Part shown: positions 47,883 to 61,257 of the stretch, in pieces | Layout of the letters: each line of letters starts with the position of its first letter | Numbering within the stretch: the stretch's first letter is position 1 | Assembly (NCBI RefSeq): GCF_002078875.1 | Contig: NC_034412.1 | Location: forward strand, 32,249,552-32,313,551 | Length of the DNA stretch: 64,000 bases | DNA from: Numida meleagris | Taxonomy: Eukaryota; Chordata; Aves; Galliformes; Numididae | Direction: 5' to 3' | The notes under the pieces: generated by a model | Database searches by the model: none | What the model was told of the DNA's origin: nothing | What the model saw: the letters and a program-made list of their open reading frames with translations, nothing else | Program-made: the position numbers and the translations under genes

Positions 47883-48456
47883 TGTCATGGTTTTATGATT
47901 TTTGGTTATTGGTATTCCACATCATAACATCACGTAGTGCACGGGGAGTTAAAGAGTTAATGCTCCAGTTCCATGGATCATGGATAGTTCTGGCTACCTG
48001 GCTCTCAGAAGAGAAGAACAACTACATTTCCCAGGGGACTTTGCTGCCCTGTTACCATTTTCCGGTCAGAGGGAAAGATAAAACTGTTCGCATATCACAA
48101 GATGTTCTCTCTTCTCTGCCCATCTCTTGTCCTGGAAGCATCTCGCTCCCCAGTCATCTCACCGTCGGTATTAGAGTAAGGCCTACTTTAATTTTGGACA
48201 CTGTCTCTCATTTTATTGGATTTATTAGCTTAAATTGTAATTATATTGTATTATAGTGTGTTATTTTGCATTCCGGTATCTTATTAGTAAATTAGTTTGT
48301 TTCTCCTCAGATCATTGCCTTGCCACTGTTTCGTTTTTAGGCCCATCTCCCTACCCTTTTTCCCTTTTCCCTTTTCCCTTTCCTGGGGTGTGTGTCTGTG
48401 GGTCCCCGCCCCATTCGTCATGGAACTGGGACAAACCTGCTTGTGAACCATTGACA
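47883..48456. mobile_element. solo LTR of an endogenous retrovirus
   Basis: The 574-base unit begins TGTCATGG and ends CCATTGACA, an imperfect inverted terminal pair with the TG...CA ends required of LTRs. It is flanked by TTACC at 47878-47882 and TTACC at 48457-48461, a 5-bp target-site duplication. A second LTR or any gag/pol/env-like sequence is absent on both sides, so it is a solitary LTR left by LTR-LTR recombination. Inside are an AT-rich TATA-like stretch near 48237-48256, an AGTAAA hexamer at 48286-48291 that could act as a polyadenylation signal, and a (CCCTTTT)n tract. A 5-bp duplication is typical of ERV-L-type elements; ERV-K usually gives 6 and ERV1 gives 4. The sequence recalls chicken LTR families, but I cannot name the family with certainty. 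Transcriptional direction is likely plus, based on the hexamer, and is not certain. Confidence 0.85.
48354..48383. repeat. (CCCTTTT)n tract inside the LTR
   Basis: About four CCCTTTT units, a pyrimidine-only stretch near the LTR 3' third. Confidence 0.85.
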
Positions 48457-51400
48457 TTACCTTTTCAACTCATATTTATGACAGAAAAATATGTTTTGCT
48501 TGGCCCACCTAAACACAAAAGTAAGGTTTGGGGGTGGGTTTGAAAAAAGCAAAAAAGAAGTTCTTCCACCCTCCACCATTACCATCCTGCTGGATAAAAG
48601 ACATTTTGTGGAGAGCACCAAAATACTTCAAAGAGAACTAGGGGTTCATTTGTAACGTTCAGAACGAACCTGGCAATAAGATTCCCTGTGAAGAACAGAC
48701 AGGCTATTAAACAGGCTTACAGTTCTGTGTTGCCAGATTCGTGTGACTGTGTCCTGAAAGCAAATCCCCAGGGTTTAGAGGAAATCCCTAAAGAAGGGCT
48801 GTGAGGATACCTTTCCTATCTTGCTGTCCTGGCTTCATGTTACTTTGTCATAACCAAAACCTGAAAAATGCTGACCTGGCAACTAATATTTTAAAACAAG
48901 GTTTGCATGCTAAAGTTCATTTAAGTGTGATCTAGTAGGATCTGCTGTCAGGAATTCATCTCAGGTTCCAGGACTCTGAGGGCAAACAGCAAGTATCCTC
49001 TCCCAGAGTAGTGCTGCTGCAATTTTGACAAGCATATACTGAAAAGAAGGCAAGGAATATGGGTAAACTGCACTCCCTGACAAATTCTGCTGAAAAAGAC
49101 ACAAGAAGTGCAGTTCATCTTATGGGACTTCTTCAAGTTAAATTGAGGCTAAGGCTTTCATTACCACCTCTAACCACCTATAATTTTGCTCTTTCTGTTC
49201 TCAGTGAAGAGAGATAGACATCTCTGAAAAGCAATTCTTTTAAAAGAGGTAGGTAAATCAATCTCTCTCTCTACCCACCCCAAGTAACATCATACCTTTC
49301 CTGAATGAAAGGACAAATTCACGATGGCTTCAGTTAAGTCAAGACTCCCTAGTTTCTTTATGGAATTTGGAGTCCTTACTTCAGTTAGTGAGCTCATAGG
49401 AGAGCACCAAGGCATTCTATTTAGGAAGTTCTTTTCAAATTCAAATTTTTCTTGAAGAAATTAAAATTTGATGAATGTAATGACTGTGTTTTAGCTCTAT
49501 TACCAAAAACCACACCCTAAATTTTTAATCTCCTGGAATTTTTGACTTTATCTTTCCTATGGTAAATTCTATAATTCTATTTATCAACTTCTTGTTATTG
49601 AGATTTACATTGGTAGAACAACAATATTTATTAATTCACAAGTTAAAAATTACCTGTCTCATGTTGTGCACATCTATGCACAGAGTCAATATTCTGCATT
49701 ACCAACATAAAAGATGTGACTGTCACATATAATTTGACATCCCAATTAATGAATATGCTGAACCTCACTACCACAGAGCCTTTACTGTGGATATTGATGA
49801 AGGTAGAAGGAAAATGGACTATTAAAATTTGATACCCTTCAGATTTCAGGTTGCTGAAATCCAAAGGGCACCAGAATTTTCTAAATGTAACTACTTTTTA
49901 AATGCTCCTCTTACTTTCTCTTTGTTACATACCTTCTGGTCATTCAAGTGAACAACAGCTATTTTCAAAATTAATTTAAATATTTTAATATCACCTGAGT
50001 TAACCAGTACTCTGTTAGTGAGCGTTTTCACTTTAGGAGTGAAGATGTGTTTTGATTTCTGATTATTTAGACATGGTTTCATACTGTCACCCAGATTAAA
50101 AAAAAAAAAAAACAGCAAAAAACAAGGGTTTTTTTTTTCTTCATGTTTTTGTGTTTTATTTCCACCTGCAATCATCACCAAGAGCATTCCCCACTGCCTC
50201 CAATAGCCAGTACTTCACATGTCAAAAATCTTAACAAGTCCCCAGCCTTCACCCTTAAGCTCTTTCCACTGCTCACCTGAGCCTGCTGCAGATGTTTACT
50301 CTGCACAAATCCCTATATATAGGGGAATGCATGTATGCAGTATGTGAATGTTTTATATATATCTATCTGTATAAATACCTGTAAAACAGAGTGGGCCAGC
50401 TTTCATGTCTGTAAAAGCTGTTTTTTCTCTAGCAGCCTTTGCCTCCCTCTTTTACTGTTTTTCTTTCCTGTAAGTATTCTTGGTGATCTAATATTTGGCG
50501 ATCTAATGCTGGATTCGATTTTTGTTCATGATTTAGTGAAGCCAAAAAAGGAAGGAAATGAGAGGCTTAACATTTTTCTGAGGATCACTGTGCAACTTTG
50601 TAAATTCATATGGTAGTTTCTTTTCTCAGTAAAGGTCTGTTTTACTTCAGTAACATAGAAACCTTCTCAGTGCTGTCTTTTGCCTCATGGTTTGAGTGAG
50701 AAAGCAATGTGATGTTCATTTGCATTATCAAATTATTTTTATTGGTAGGAGTACATTTCTATGGAACTCTCATTCAGGCTTGAGGTTTTTTTCTGAGATT
50801 TTAAAGCTCTTTTCTCCAAAATGTTTGTGTACTCTATGTGATGGTACAACTACAATGACTGTACTCCAGTTCCTGCAAGGATAAGTACGTGGTCCGTATT
50901 TACTTCTCTTTTGTGTCCTTTGGTACCATAATCTTTTACTAATTATACTGGTTTGAACATTATTATGTTTGTATTTTCTTGAATTGAACAAAACCAGAAA
51001 GTTTCTGGGTTTTTTTATTCTGAATTTTAGAAACATTAAGTGTGAAGGTAGTTTAGAAGGACAGCTGACCTAATAGCCAGAAGATATTAAGAAAAAATAG
51101 CAAGTGTCAGACTGAAGAATGTAACACCATACATCATCATATACAAACTCTGTGACAGACTTCTTTATGTATAATGTAGAGTCAGATCTTTGGAAATCAG
51201 AGGTATCTCCTACAGATTTTAGCCTAGGAACCTCTTCTTTTGGTAGTTTGTATCAACTGACTTCAAAGCCTTATGGAAATATGCAGTCAGCAAGTCTTTA
51301 ATATGCCTCTAACGCTAGTACCCACTTCTCCTGAGTGATATCTCCTGTGAAAAATAATGAAACCGTCCTCAAACTGTATTTGTTTTTTTAACTTTTTCTT

Positions 51401-53180
51401 TTTGGAAAACATCTCCCTAAATCATCTTCATCAGAATCATATATCCTACAAGCAGTTCAGCTGTGCATGTGTCCTCCAGCACTTTTATTTCTGGGATTAT
51501 TGGTTTACATAGGGAGCCATTATGCATCCATATTGTCAGAATTTAATTGTAGGCAACATTTATGAAAGTTAAGATAAGCCACATCTATCCTCCATTAAGA
51601 GGATATGCAAGGCCTTGATGTTCCCCAGTAGAAAAATGTGAGTGAGTGGAGATTTTAAACTTCTGGTACTAGAAACACCAAATGTGCTGATATGGGAAGC
51701 TATCATTTTCTAAATTAACCAGGCCAATCACTGATGACAGGGAAAAGCAGAATACTTTTTGTAGACAGAAGAAAGAGGAATTTACCTTTCTAGTTTTACT
51801 ATTTGAAAAAAAAAAAATTAGGGAGAGGTATATGTTCAGGCTTCTTCTTTGGAATTCAACAGGACTTCTCTTTTTGTTCATTTTGCCAGCACCATTTGAG
51901 GCTGTAAATGTGATATATTGGAGTTGATCTGGAATACAATATACAATCTATTCAGAAGTGTGTTTATCCAGTCCAGGTAATTATTTTCTTAAACATTTCT
52001 GACATAATGTTTCTGAAATGAAGATAAAAGCAAATGACAAACAGATACGTAGAAATCACCTATCGTAAAAATCCAATCTGTATTTCTAAATCTCAAGGGT
52101 TTCAACTGTTCAGTCCTAATACAATAACACTAAAATGTAATAGAAATGAGCAGCAAGTAATAGGAAACAGGAAATGAGAAAAATACGTAGAAATGATTTG
52201 CATTGTTTTGGATCAGGTTGCAGTTCAGACTGCTTGATTATAGATTACTTATGCATCTGTCTACATGATGTAAGTTATCAAGTGGAGGCAGCAAATTTGC
52301 TAGTGAGTTTTGTTGATGAGCATGTAGAAAAGCTATTCCATGTTGAAGATATAACAATATCATTTGCTTAAGATTTAAAAGCACATACATTTTTGGATGA
52401 ATACCCCACTGAGATGCAGATGTGCCATTGTTAAGAAGTTTAGTGATTTGTAGCTAAAAAAATGTACCGGCTATAATCCCAAGGGTAAATTACTTCCAGG
52501 AGTGATAAGTAAGATGTTTGAAAAATAAACGTGTTTTGAGAACAGTGCAGATAAATTGGTGAGAAGGTTCGGCATTACAAATTAGGAATTACAGGAAAGA
52601 GTTCCAAACAGGTAGTGAAATAATCCCCATAATCTATTAAAGTTTTGTTTTTATTCCAGACAACATAATGGAAAGTTGTCCATTCAAAACTCACAAAAAT
52701 GTCCATATGTACGTAGGGAGCATCTTTATTTTGGGTTGTGCTCTGAAGAACTGAATCTTTCTTGTCCGAAGGCATTCATTTAAATGCCTGCTTTCCCTAT
52801 TTTTATACAGAGGTATGAGGTAAGGGGAGAGCATAGGACTAGACTCAAATCTGTCTTGAGGAAAGTCAACTCCAGAAATTTATTTTTTTCAAAAAGTCAC
52901 AACTGTGTAAGTTGAAAAACTCCTCAAGTGTTTCCTTCCACTTGTGCCCAGCAGCCACCAAATCCTCTGGTTTTTGTTAGTCATATGTAAGAATTGCTTC
53001 CTTTGACAGTGATTCAAATAATAGATGTCATATGTTAGTAAAAATATTAGAAATTTGGAAGTGTAAAAATTTTATGATTGAAAGTAGGACTTTTTTTTTT
53101 TTTTCCCCAAAAGAGGTTATAATAAATCAGAGGATATCCGTCACTCCGTGTTTGCAGTTTTACTGTACGTACAGAAGCAG
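48457..53180. other. unannotated sequence, no gene seen
   Basis: The LTR target duplication is followed by about 4.7 kb of AT-rich DNA with A/T runs near 50098-50112, 50129-50138, 51806-51818 and 53091-53104. Open frames such as 49891-50187 and 50335-50616 have no domains. Confidence 0.45.
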
Positions 53181-56100
53181 GTGAAAGCAGCTAAACCCTA
53201 ATTGTAATAACAGGGAGGAGAAGGTTTAACAGGCAGGGCTCCAGAAGACTGCAGCTGGCTTCAGGTACTGGGTGTAATTATGCTTTGGCAAAGCAGTGAC
53301 TGAGAGATATGTGGCAGCTGCATAACTGTGAATCCAACATTGCCGTTTAGGTACAAAGGGTTCCAAAACCCCCTAGATTGCTTTAGTATATGGAAAAATA
53401 AAACAGAGGTGGATGACACACAGTGTTACATTTGAGGACATGATATTTCCTAACAGACTGTGTATGTTGATCCCTATGTAAATATTTAAATGATGTATTG
53501 CAGAAATTAAACATTTCACATGCATTTTCATTAATACATTTTAAAACTTGTTTTTATGTTGTGAGATCTGCTTACTTTGAAGCCGGTTGAACAATAACTG
53601 GTAGTTTTCTACAGTTTGTAAAGAAAAATACTGTTTTCTGAGGGGTTTAAAATGCTTATTGTGGGGGTAATTTCAATAATAAGTAAATAAATAAGAAATA
53701 ATTGCTTTGTTAACTGCCTGCTGCTGTATGAAGAATTTGGAAAGTTGTCCAATAGCATGTAAGTCAATGGCATGGAAATGTACTTTAGTCTATACTCTGA
53801 TCTGCAGTATTTTGCATATGGTAATTATGTGGGGAATTCAGTGTTCTACTGAAATGTTTTACCTGGTAATTCAGATTTTTTTTTTCCTTTTCTCGTGACC
53901 TAAGGAGTTATAAAACAATATTAATTTACTGTAAAATAATACGACAGTTTGGTGTTAATTGGCATCCCCTCTTATTATTTGCCAGTATTGTCACTAACGA
54001 AGTAACCATGTAAGAACAAGGCCTTATCTAATAGATCTTTATCTCATCACCCACAGCAGCCTCCTACACAGGTTCCCGAGTCGTCACTAATAATTAAAAC
54101 AACTAATAAATATTAAAGTAACAAAACAAAAGCAGTACTGGGAGAGATTTTACTGCAGTTTGGGGAATTGGTTGTTCAGACCCTTAGGCAACCAAAATTC
54201 TTTAGTTGTCTCAGTGAAACAAAGAGCGTTTTCTTGGTTCCCAGTCTATAAAATACAGACTGTGATAACAGTCTCCTAATCCACCTGGGAATGTATGTAT
54301 TAACTTTTGTCAACCAGGAATGCAAGCCACTATTCACTTTTTATTAAGCTGGCAGTGAAATAATTTTACAAGCATTTATTACTCTACTAAAGCAGAAGTC
54401 TGTCATGTATGTATGATGAGTATAGAGAAAAAAAAAAAGTACTTGAATGCTGTTGAAATCTACATCTGGCAATCTTTAAAGCTGTTCTAGCAGAAGGGCT
54501 GCCATGTGCCACGGGGACCGCCTGGTGTACTGACTGCAGACAGCAACCCCCTGTGTACCTTTCCCTGGATGGAGGAGAGGAAACCCAGGGTTTCCCAGTC
54601 CTCCCTGTGGCACCTTCCAAACCAACTGTTTGTGTCTTTTTCTAGGAAGAGCAACCATTCTCTGCCCTGACACCCTGCTAACAGCTGCCCTCTATCTCTG
54701 TTATATCTTTTTGGCTGTCTCATTTTCATTCTTTTGTGGAGTGTGGGAGAGTCACATGGGCTGCATTAGCAATTAGTTTAGAGAAAGAGGTGTTAGTTAG
54801 TTAAAAAAAAATGCTTGATTGAAAAAAAGAGTTCTTCACTTTCAGAAGGCTTCATGTTAGTAAATCTTCATACCCTGAGATCAGTAATGAGGCACATATT
54901 GCTACCACTCCAATAATAATCCTGCTGCTCAAAAACAGCAGTGCCAAAATTCTCACTCTTCACTTCCTCCTTTAAAAAAGCAAATAAAAACTTGGCAATG
55001 TTTTTAAAAAATAAGCATAAAGAATATTAAGTTAAAGGAAAAAATTCTGAAAAGACGTAATGTCCCTTTGGAGTGCTAATGTGGTTTGCATTCAAAGAGG
55101 AAGTCATTTTTGATTAACCAGGAGGTAATGTTTCCCCACAAGGGTGGGTCATAATGATGAATAAATAATGTAATCAAATATTAAATTAACTTTATTTTAA
55201 AACCTTATTTGCATGTTACTATGAAAAAAGCTTATTGATATAACATTTTGTTTACTATTATTATTCTTAGGTGATTTTATGATAAATGAAGAGAAAACCA
55301 ACAACAGCACCCAGTCTTTCAACATAAATGCATATGTATCGATTATTTTTTTCTCTAACAAAACCATGACCTTTTGTGGCTCAGAATTTCTTCAGGAATA
55401 ACTTTTCTTACCATTATCAAATACTTCTGAGAGGGTAGGGTTGGAGAAAACTTCTGTTATCCACTTCTGTACACAAATTCTCTTTAGAATTTTGCATCCC
55501 GTCAAAGGGAAGCAATGAAGTCCTGATACTGGCACAGCTCTGCTGGAAGAGAGGGCACGCAATGTCAAGGGAGAGGAGCGACCAAAGATGTGAGCTGCAC
55601 TTATCTTGCCTAGCCCAGCATTCTTGGGGGTTTGGATGAATTACAGCAAACTGTAGACAAGGCCAAGGAAGAGTCAAAGAATCAGAAAGGTATAAATGGC
55701 CCTGCTCTCTGTTGCACTTCTGCAGACACCATTTAGCCTTGAGGTTGTCCATTCATCTGGATTCAGTGTAGTTTGCTAATACAGTTGGTCACATTCTTGC
55801 CTTATCTCCTGTAAAAGTTGTATGTTCTGTAACAATTTTGCAGCTGGGAGAGAAAAGGGTCCTTGTCTTTTCTGTTCTGCTTCTCGGTGTAGAGCATTAT
55901 AATATCATGGCAATTCTTCTGAAGTTTGATGTGAATGCTTGCAGTATGTTTTAAAATTGCTTAACTTCATTGAGTGTCTCCTTAAGACTATATTTCTTGG
56001 TCCTGTGTAATTCCAGGAAGGATTCATTGATAAAACTTGAGAACATTTAAAATGAAGCTTCCTCCTTCCTCCAAAGGAGCTCATTGTTTCTTATTAACGT

Positions 56101-56300
56101 GAATTGATTTGATTGAAATGTTTCTCTAGCTCACTGGCAGGTCACTTGTGTAGTAAATTAAAGGCTGGGGTTGCAGGCCCAACAATAATTGAATTTATTT
56201 ACTAGCTTGTGTTTCTGTTTATGAAGGTGAGCGATGGTTTCCATTACAGTGTGTTTGTGTGGCAATATAGCACACCTGCTTTTCAGAAGACAGTATCATA
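53181..56300. other. unannotated sequence with several candidate regulatory stretches
   Basis: No gene is recognised. Repeat-free stretches with homeodomain- or POU-type words are about 53190-53360, 53950-54130 (CACTAATAATTAAAAC near 54085) and 55090-55340 (an exact ATTTGCAT octamer near 55209, plus TAAT-rich words), and 56090-56290. The part 54470-54660 is G+C-rich and has a pyrimidine tract with AG (TTTTTCTAG near 54636-54645) that resembles a splice acceptor, but no clear exon follows. The 111-codon minus frame at 55417-55752 has no domains. Confidence 0.3.
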
Positions 56301-57509
56301 AAGTACTCACTTGTATTGTCTGGTCTTGCATTGCAGAGGTCATTGTATCCTGTACTACATAAATACAAACAAAAAAGAGCAGGTAGTAACTTTTGTTTAA
56401 AAAAAGCAATTAAAACTAGTAGTCATAAAAACATACTGTTAAACAGGATATCACTTGAATATTTGTGGAAATGCTAAACAATTTAAAATGGTTGATATAT
56501 CTGAAAATATACATGGATAGATATAGTGAATACATTTCATTGCTTATAGTTATTGAAAGCCCTTATACTCACAGAAGGCCACATCTAAATTGTACTGTAG
56601 CTATCAGTGAAATCTCTGATATTATACTGAGCAGTATGACATGGGAAGAAGTTGTATTGACATTTTAAAATAGGCAGCTTATATAACTTACGCAAGAAAT
56701 AAAATGCTAAGGAAGTTGAGTAAATTTGTGGAATGGTACTTTATGGTAACATTTGATGTGATTTATTTGAAATTGTCACTGCGGTGATAGTGATATCCGC
56801 AAGATAACAGGACTGACATGGTTTTGAAAGTATTGATGAAACTTTCAGTGTTAATCCTTTGCTCTCATGAGGTGAATCTGTGTAGATGTGGAAAAGGTAC
56901 TTGTATGCTAGAGGATGTCTACAGTGCCCTTATTTCAAACCTGAAGATTTTGACCTTGCTAGCAGAAGATAAACACACACCCTGTTTTTCATGCCAAAGT
57001 TATAGGCAACAACATTGTGAGGTGGACATCTTGTCTTTGCATGTTCTGTGAGCTAGTACTTAATTCTGTAGAATGCTACATGCTTAATGAACCTATGCTC
57101 AGGTTCTAATACATAGATGAGCTACAGGTATAGAACTCCTTTCATGTAAGGATACCAGTTTAGGATGCTGAAAAAAGGATACAAAAAGGAAGCATCTGAA
57201 AGTAAAAGTCCAACCTATGAATCTGAGAGTCCATCAGGTAACTCCATCTGTGGGTGAAACACGGCTAGTCATTAAAGACTATTTTGCTTCTGCATAGAGC
57301 AGAGAGCAGAGTGTGGGAATTAGGGGAAAGTGGGGGAAAAACACTGAGAAAACTCAACCTAAATCCTAAAGATGTACTGAGAAGCAGAAGTTAGGAGTAC
57401 TCCTGTGATTTTAAGATTTTCATACTATGAGAGAACTTCCTTGAGTAACTTTGGGATCTAAAGCATGCTGTATCCTCAAACAGGTAGTTTGCAGTATGTG
57501 GTCCGTGTA

Positions 57510-57528
57510 CCCCCCCCCCCCCCCCCCC
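57510..57528. repeat. poly(C) run, 19 bases
   Basis: Nineteen consecutive C. Its opposite strand is a G run able in principle to form a quadruplex. C/G homopolymers of this length are rare in AT-rich vertebrate DNA. Confidence 0.93.
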
Positions 57529-57903
57529 AATGATAACAGCTGCATCTAATTAATGTCCTTATGACAGGCATATCACCATGGAAACAAGGATAGTGGCAGA
57601 CTACTTGATTTATAGAAATAATAGCTTTAATAAAACATTTCTTGCTCTTTCTAGTTCTGATTTAATTAGAAAGAAAAGTGATCTATACAATGTTGATGCT
57701 ATCTCCAGCAGTTATTGTAGCTGTATATTAACGCAACCACTGGCTTTTTTTCATCTTACACTGTCTCCGTTTTGAGCACTAGGTGGATACTGCCTGCCTT
57801 GAAGGGTGATCAAAACATTATACTATGGTCTTTGATTATGTTACATGGCAATATAAGGGCATCTTCTCCATAAGCATGACTATGATAGTGTTAAAAGGAA
57901 TAT

Positions 57904-57918
57904 GAGAGAGAGAGAGAG
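57904..57918. repeat. (GA)n microsatellite
   Basis: Seven to eight GA units. Confidence 0.85.
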
Positions 57919-58961
57919 TACTTAACTTCATGGCTGAACATAATTTTCACTCTGCCTTTGAAACAATTGTGGCCACAAGGTGATTTTTTCAGCTAGCTTA
58001 CTCACTTTTTATGGAATTTGTTGTTGCTTTTTTTATATATATAGTTAAGGCCATATTGGAAATAGGGCATTGAATCCTTTACCCTTCTCTGAAGCAATTT
58101 CCCAGAGCTAAAAGTGTTTGAAGATTATGGCCACAAGCATTGCTGTACCTTCCCCTTCTCTCTTACAGTGATACAGAGGGTGACAAGGACAGGAATTTTT
58201 GTTGCAATAGTATCTTAAAATAAACAAAAAAAAACCTTGCAGTGCATGTTTATCTATCTGATGGCACTAAAATATGTTGCAGTGATTCATAAGCCAAAGT
58301 GCCAAGAGCTTTTTGCAGATGTCAAAAGGGGGAATACAAAATCACCAAGTATGCTTATACAGAAAATATGAAATGATAAATACATGAACACATACACATG
58401 AAAATAAAGAATAGTTGCAAATTGTAATATCTAATTTGAAAACGTTTGTCTCAATGTGAGATGCAAAGCCCAATTTTAGAAATGTTTTTAATGAAAGAGA
58501 TTAAATAAATAAGATCCTAGAATGAAAGTTACTGATACAACTGAGATAAAGAGATTCTGTGTGATACACTGTCCTGTATGTCATCCTAGAAAACCGAAAG
58601 ATTTAACTTAGTAAATCAGATGATCATTGCCAGACTTCTGTGTCAGTGCGTTTCTGCTTAGAAGGTTAAACACCATTTTAGAAATTATCAAATTTGCCAG
58701 CTGCCGTGTTCTTAGGTTCACCAACAACTGCCATTCCATTCTTTCCCCCTCACGCAATATGTTGTGAATGTTTCAGTACAGAAATAGTTGCTAAACTGGT
58801 CCTAAATAATGAACACACACTCCCACAAATGTTTCAGAAAAAAAAAAAATCCCTCTCCAATGCCATCTGTGAAGAAGTCTGGAATAAATCTAATGATCAA
58901 CAGTTGTAAGAAGTGAAAGGAGGAATTAGTGCTATAGGCTTAAGTATGAGGCCATTGCAAG

Positions 58962-58983
58962 TAATAATAATAATAATAATAAA
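58962..58983. repeat. (TAA)n microsatellite
   Basis: Seven TAA units. Confidence 0.9.
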
Positions 58984-61231
58984 CCTTATTCTTGGTGTTT
59001 ACACCATCTGAGTAACTGTGGCCTCCTACAATCATGTTTACTATGAAGCCTACATCAATCATCTTCATATCACTTGTATAGAATACAGCCATTTATATGG
59101 TGCTTAGTGATTAGCCTAATAAATAGTATGTATATATGTATGTCTCATGAGTTCTTATTTTCTCAAGTATATGCTGTAGATGTATTATTTTCTTTAGTGC
59201 AAAGTATAAAGAAGAAGAAAATTAGTATTGGTGATGAGTCAAGCGCTATGACTGCAGTTTTAACTTACTGAGAGTGCACTCTCACTACTCGATTTGATAC
59301 TTCTGAAATATGTATAACAAACCTGAGGAATCCATGCTGCATAAGTGGCCTTGTATTATAGCTCAACTGAAAAACTGTCAATTTGGTCACATCCCTTCCC
59401 TTTTCAATGATATTAATGGAAAGAGTGATAATGATTGTAGCCAGAGTGGATGAGCAGAAATGCTCAGATATGTCTTCTACCTTGGGAAGAGTATTTTTGG
59501 CACCCTAAGAAGTCAGAGTAAGTGATAGATAAAGACAAATCTGCTGAAAGACTTTGTGCTTTTGTAGGTATAACTGTCTTGATGGCAAGACCACTATTCT
59601 GGTGAATTCAGTTTCACTGGAGTGGATTCCAAGTACAGCTGAAGGAATGCTACTCACCATTGTAAAGACAGTGTGACATCCAAGTGAACAGACCAGTGGT
59701 GCCATACTTCAGAACAAGCAATGACCCAATAGGTCATTTCCTGGAGACATAGTTACGTTTGAAACTTAACCTGATTTAGAGCAAGCTTCAATTCAGGGTT
59801 AGGATTCCTGTCATCCTAACAAGAGAAATGTACGTGTATTCTTTCTTTCTGGCTGGTATTTTTGCAGGTATGTCCTCGACATTTCATGTGCATTCTGAAT
59901 TGATGGTTGGGAGGGGAGAAATATTTTAGTTTTGTCATAGGCATACCCAGTATGATTTACACTTTTACATTTGGATTTACTCGATTTTGCTCCTTATTAA
60001 AGCACTCTTCCATGTAAGAAACTACACAAGGGTATAAAAATGGAAGAAGAGGGAATCTAAGTGATAATATTTGATGAGAAATGTGCTTTAGTGGAAGGAC
60101 TTGGGAAAGGTCTCAGGACTAAATGGACTGTCCATGTTTCTATTAAACCTGTAATATATGATTAAAATATGTCTGGAGGTCACTTTCTTGAACTTAAGGT
60201 AAGCTTAGCAGCTTAGTATGTTACTTTTCCTGTACTAAGGAGTTAAAGTGCTTTTGTACTGGGACTGGTTATCTGGTCATTGTCATTTCTGGTGGTAATG
60301 TCAGAGTCCAATCATTTCTGACAAGGTTCTTCTAGATATTCCATGTGAGGAGGGTATAATGTTTAATACCAAACGTACTTACCTGAAGATACTTGATTTT
60401 AGGTGGGATTTTTGATTCAGCAGAAAAGTACAAAATATACTGAAAATGCACATGTAAGTTATCGTGAGCACAATGTGATTGCAATACACAGAATGACCAG
60501 TGTAATCTCTAGTGCTGGTCCCTCTGCTCCCTATCACCATTCTGCCTTCCCCATTTGCTGGAAAGGAGCACGTGGGTTGGGGGTGGCTCAGTCTCAAAGC
60601 TCTCTTTGAAATCCTGCTAATTATTCAGGTTGTATTCTCTCTGTTGGTCTATCTAACACAGGGAGATATGCATGCCCTCCTGTCTCCTTTGTGTTGAGAC
60701 AAAGTCAGCTTCTCTGCATCAGCTGTGGTCAGTCCCACCCCCAACAGCTCAACGCACATCACCCTCTCACATCTCCTTTGCTTCTCCTGCTGTTGTAGGG
60801 GCTTCCTGGCCAGCCTCAGCTGTACAGGCTGCTCTGTGAAACATTGGCTGCTTCTTAAGCTACTTATTTGAATTTAAATGTCATTCAGCATCTATATATT
60901 TAGAAACTTTGTGTCTTTTATATTCAAGTATGTCATAGTGCTTTATTTTCATCACAGTATGACTGAAGTAGTGTGGTTATTCTATCCAGTATTATGTACT
61001 CTGGAGAGTTCTTTTATCCAAATACAGGTAGAGATATTCCTACCTGAACACTGGAATATGTTCAAGGATCTCTACACTTGTTCTATCCCATACTGGAACA
61101 AAAGATTCCTATTGCAGAAAAGAGCCCCAGTTCAAAAATGTAAAATTTTAATCAAAGCAAAAAACAAGAAGTTAAATCAAACAGACCTGTAAAACAGAAA
61201 GCTTTGTTTCAGGTTTGAAGTCTTTCTTGTG

Positions 61232-61257
61232 TTTTTTTTTTTTTTTTTTTTTTTTTT
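61232..61257. repeat. poly(T) run, 26 bases
   Basis: Twenty-six consecutive T, the longest homopolymer in the window. Confidence 0.93.

Noticed and set aside
47870..48543. Two adjoining plus-strand frames of 128 and 95 codons
   Set aside because: They lie over the solo LTR and its flanks and cross the LTR boundaries and the CCCTTTT tract, so they are not a viral or host gene.
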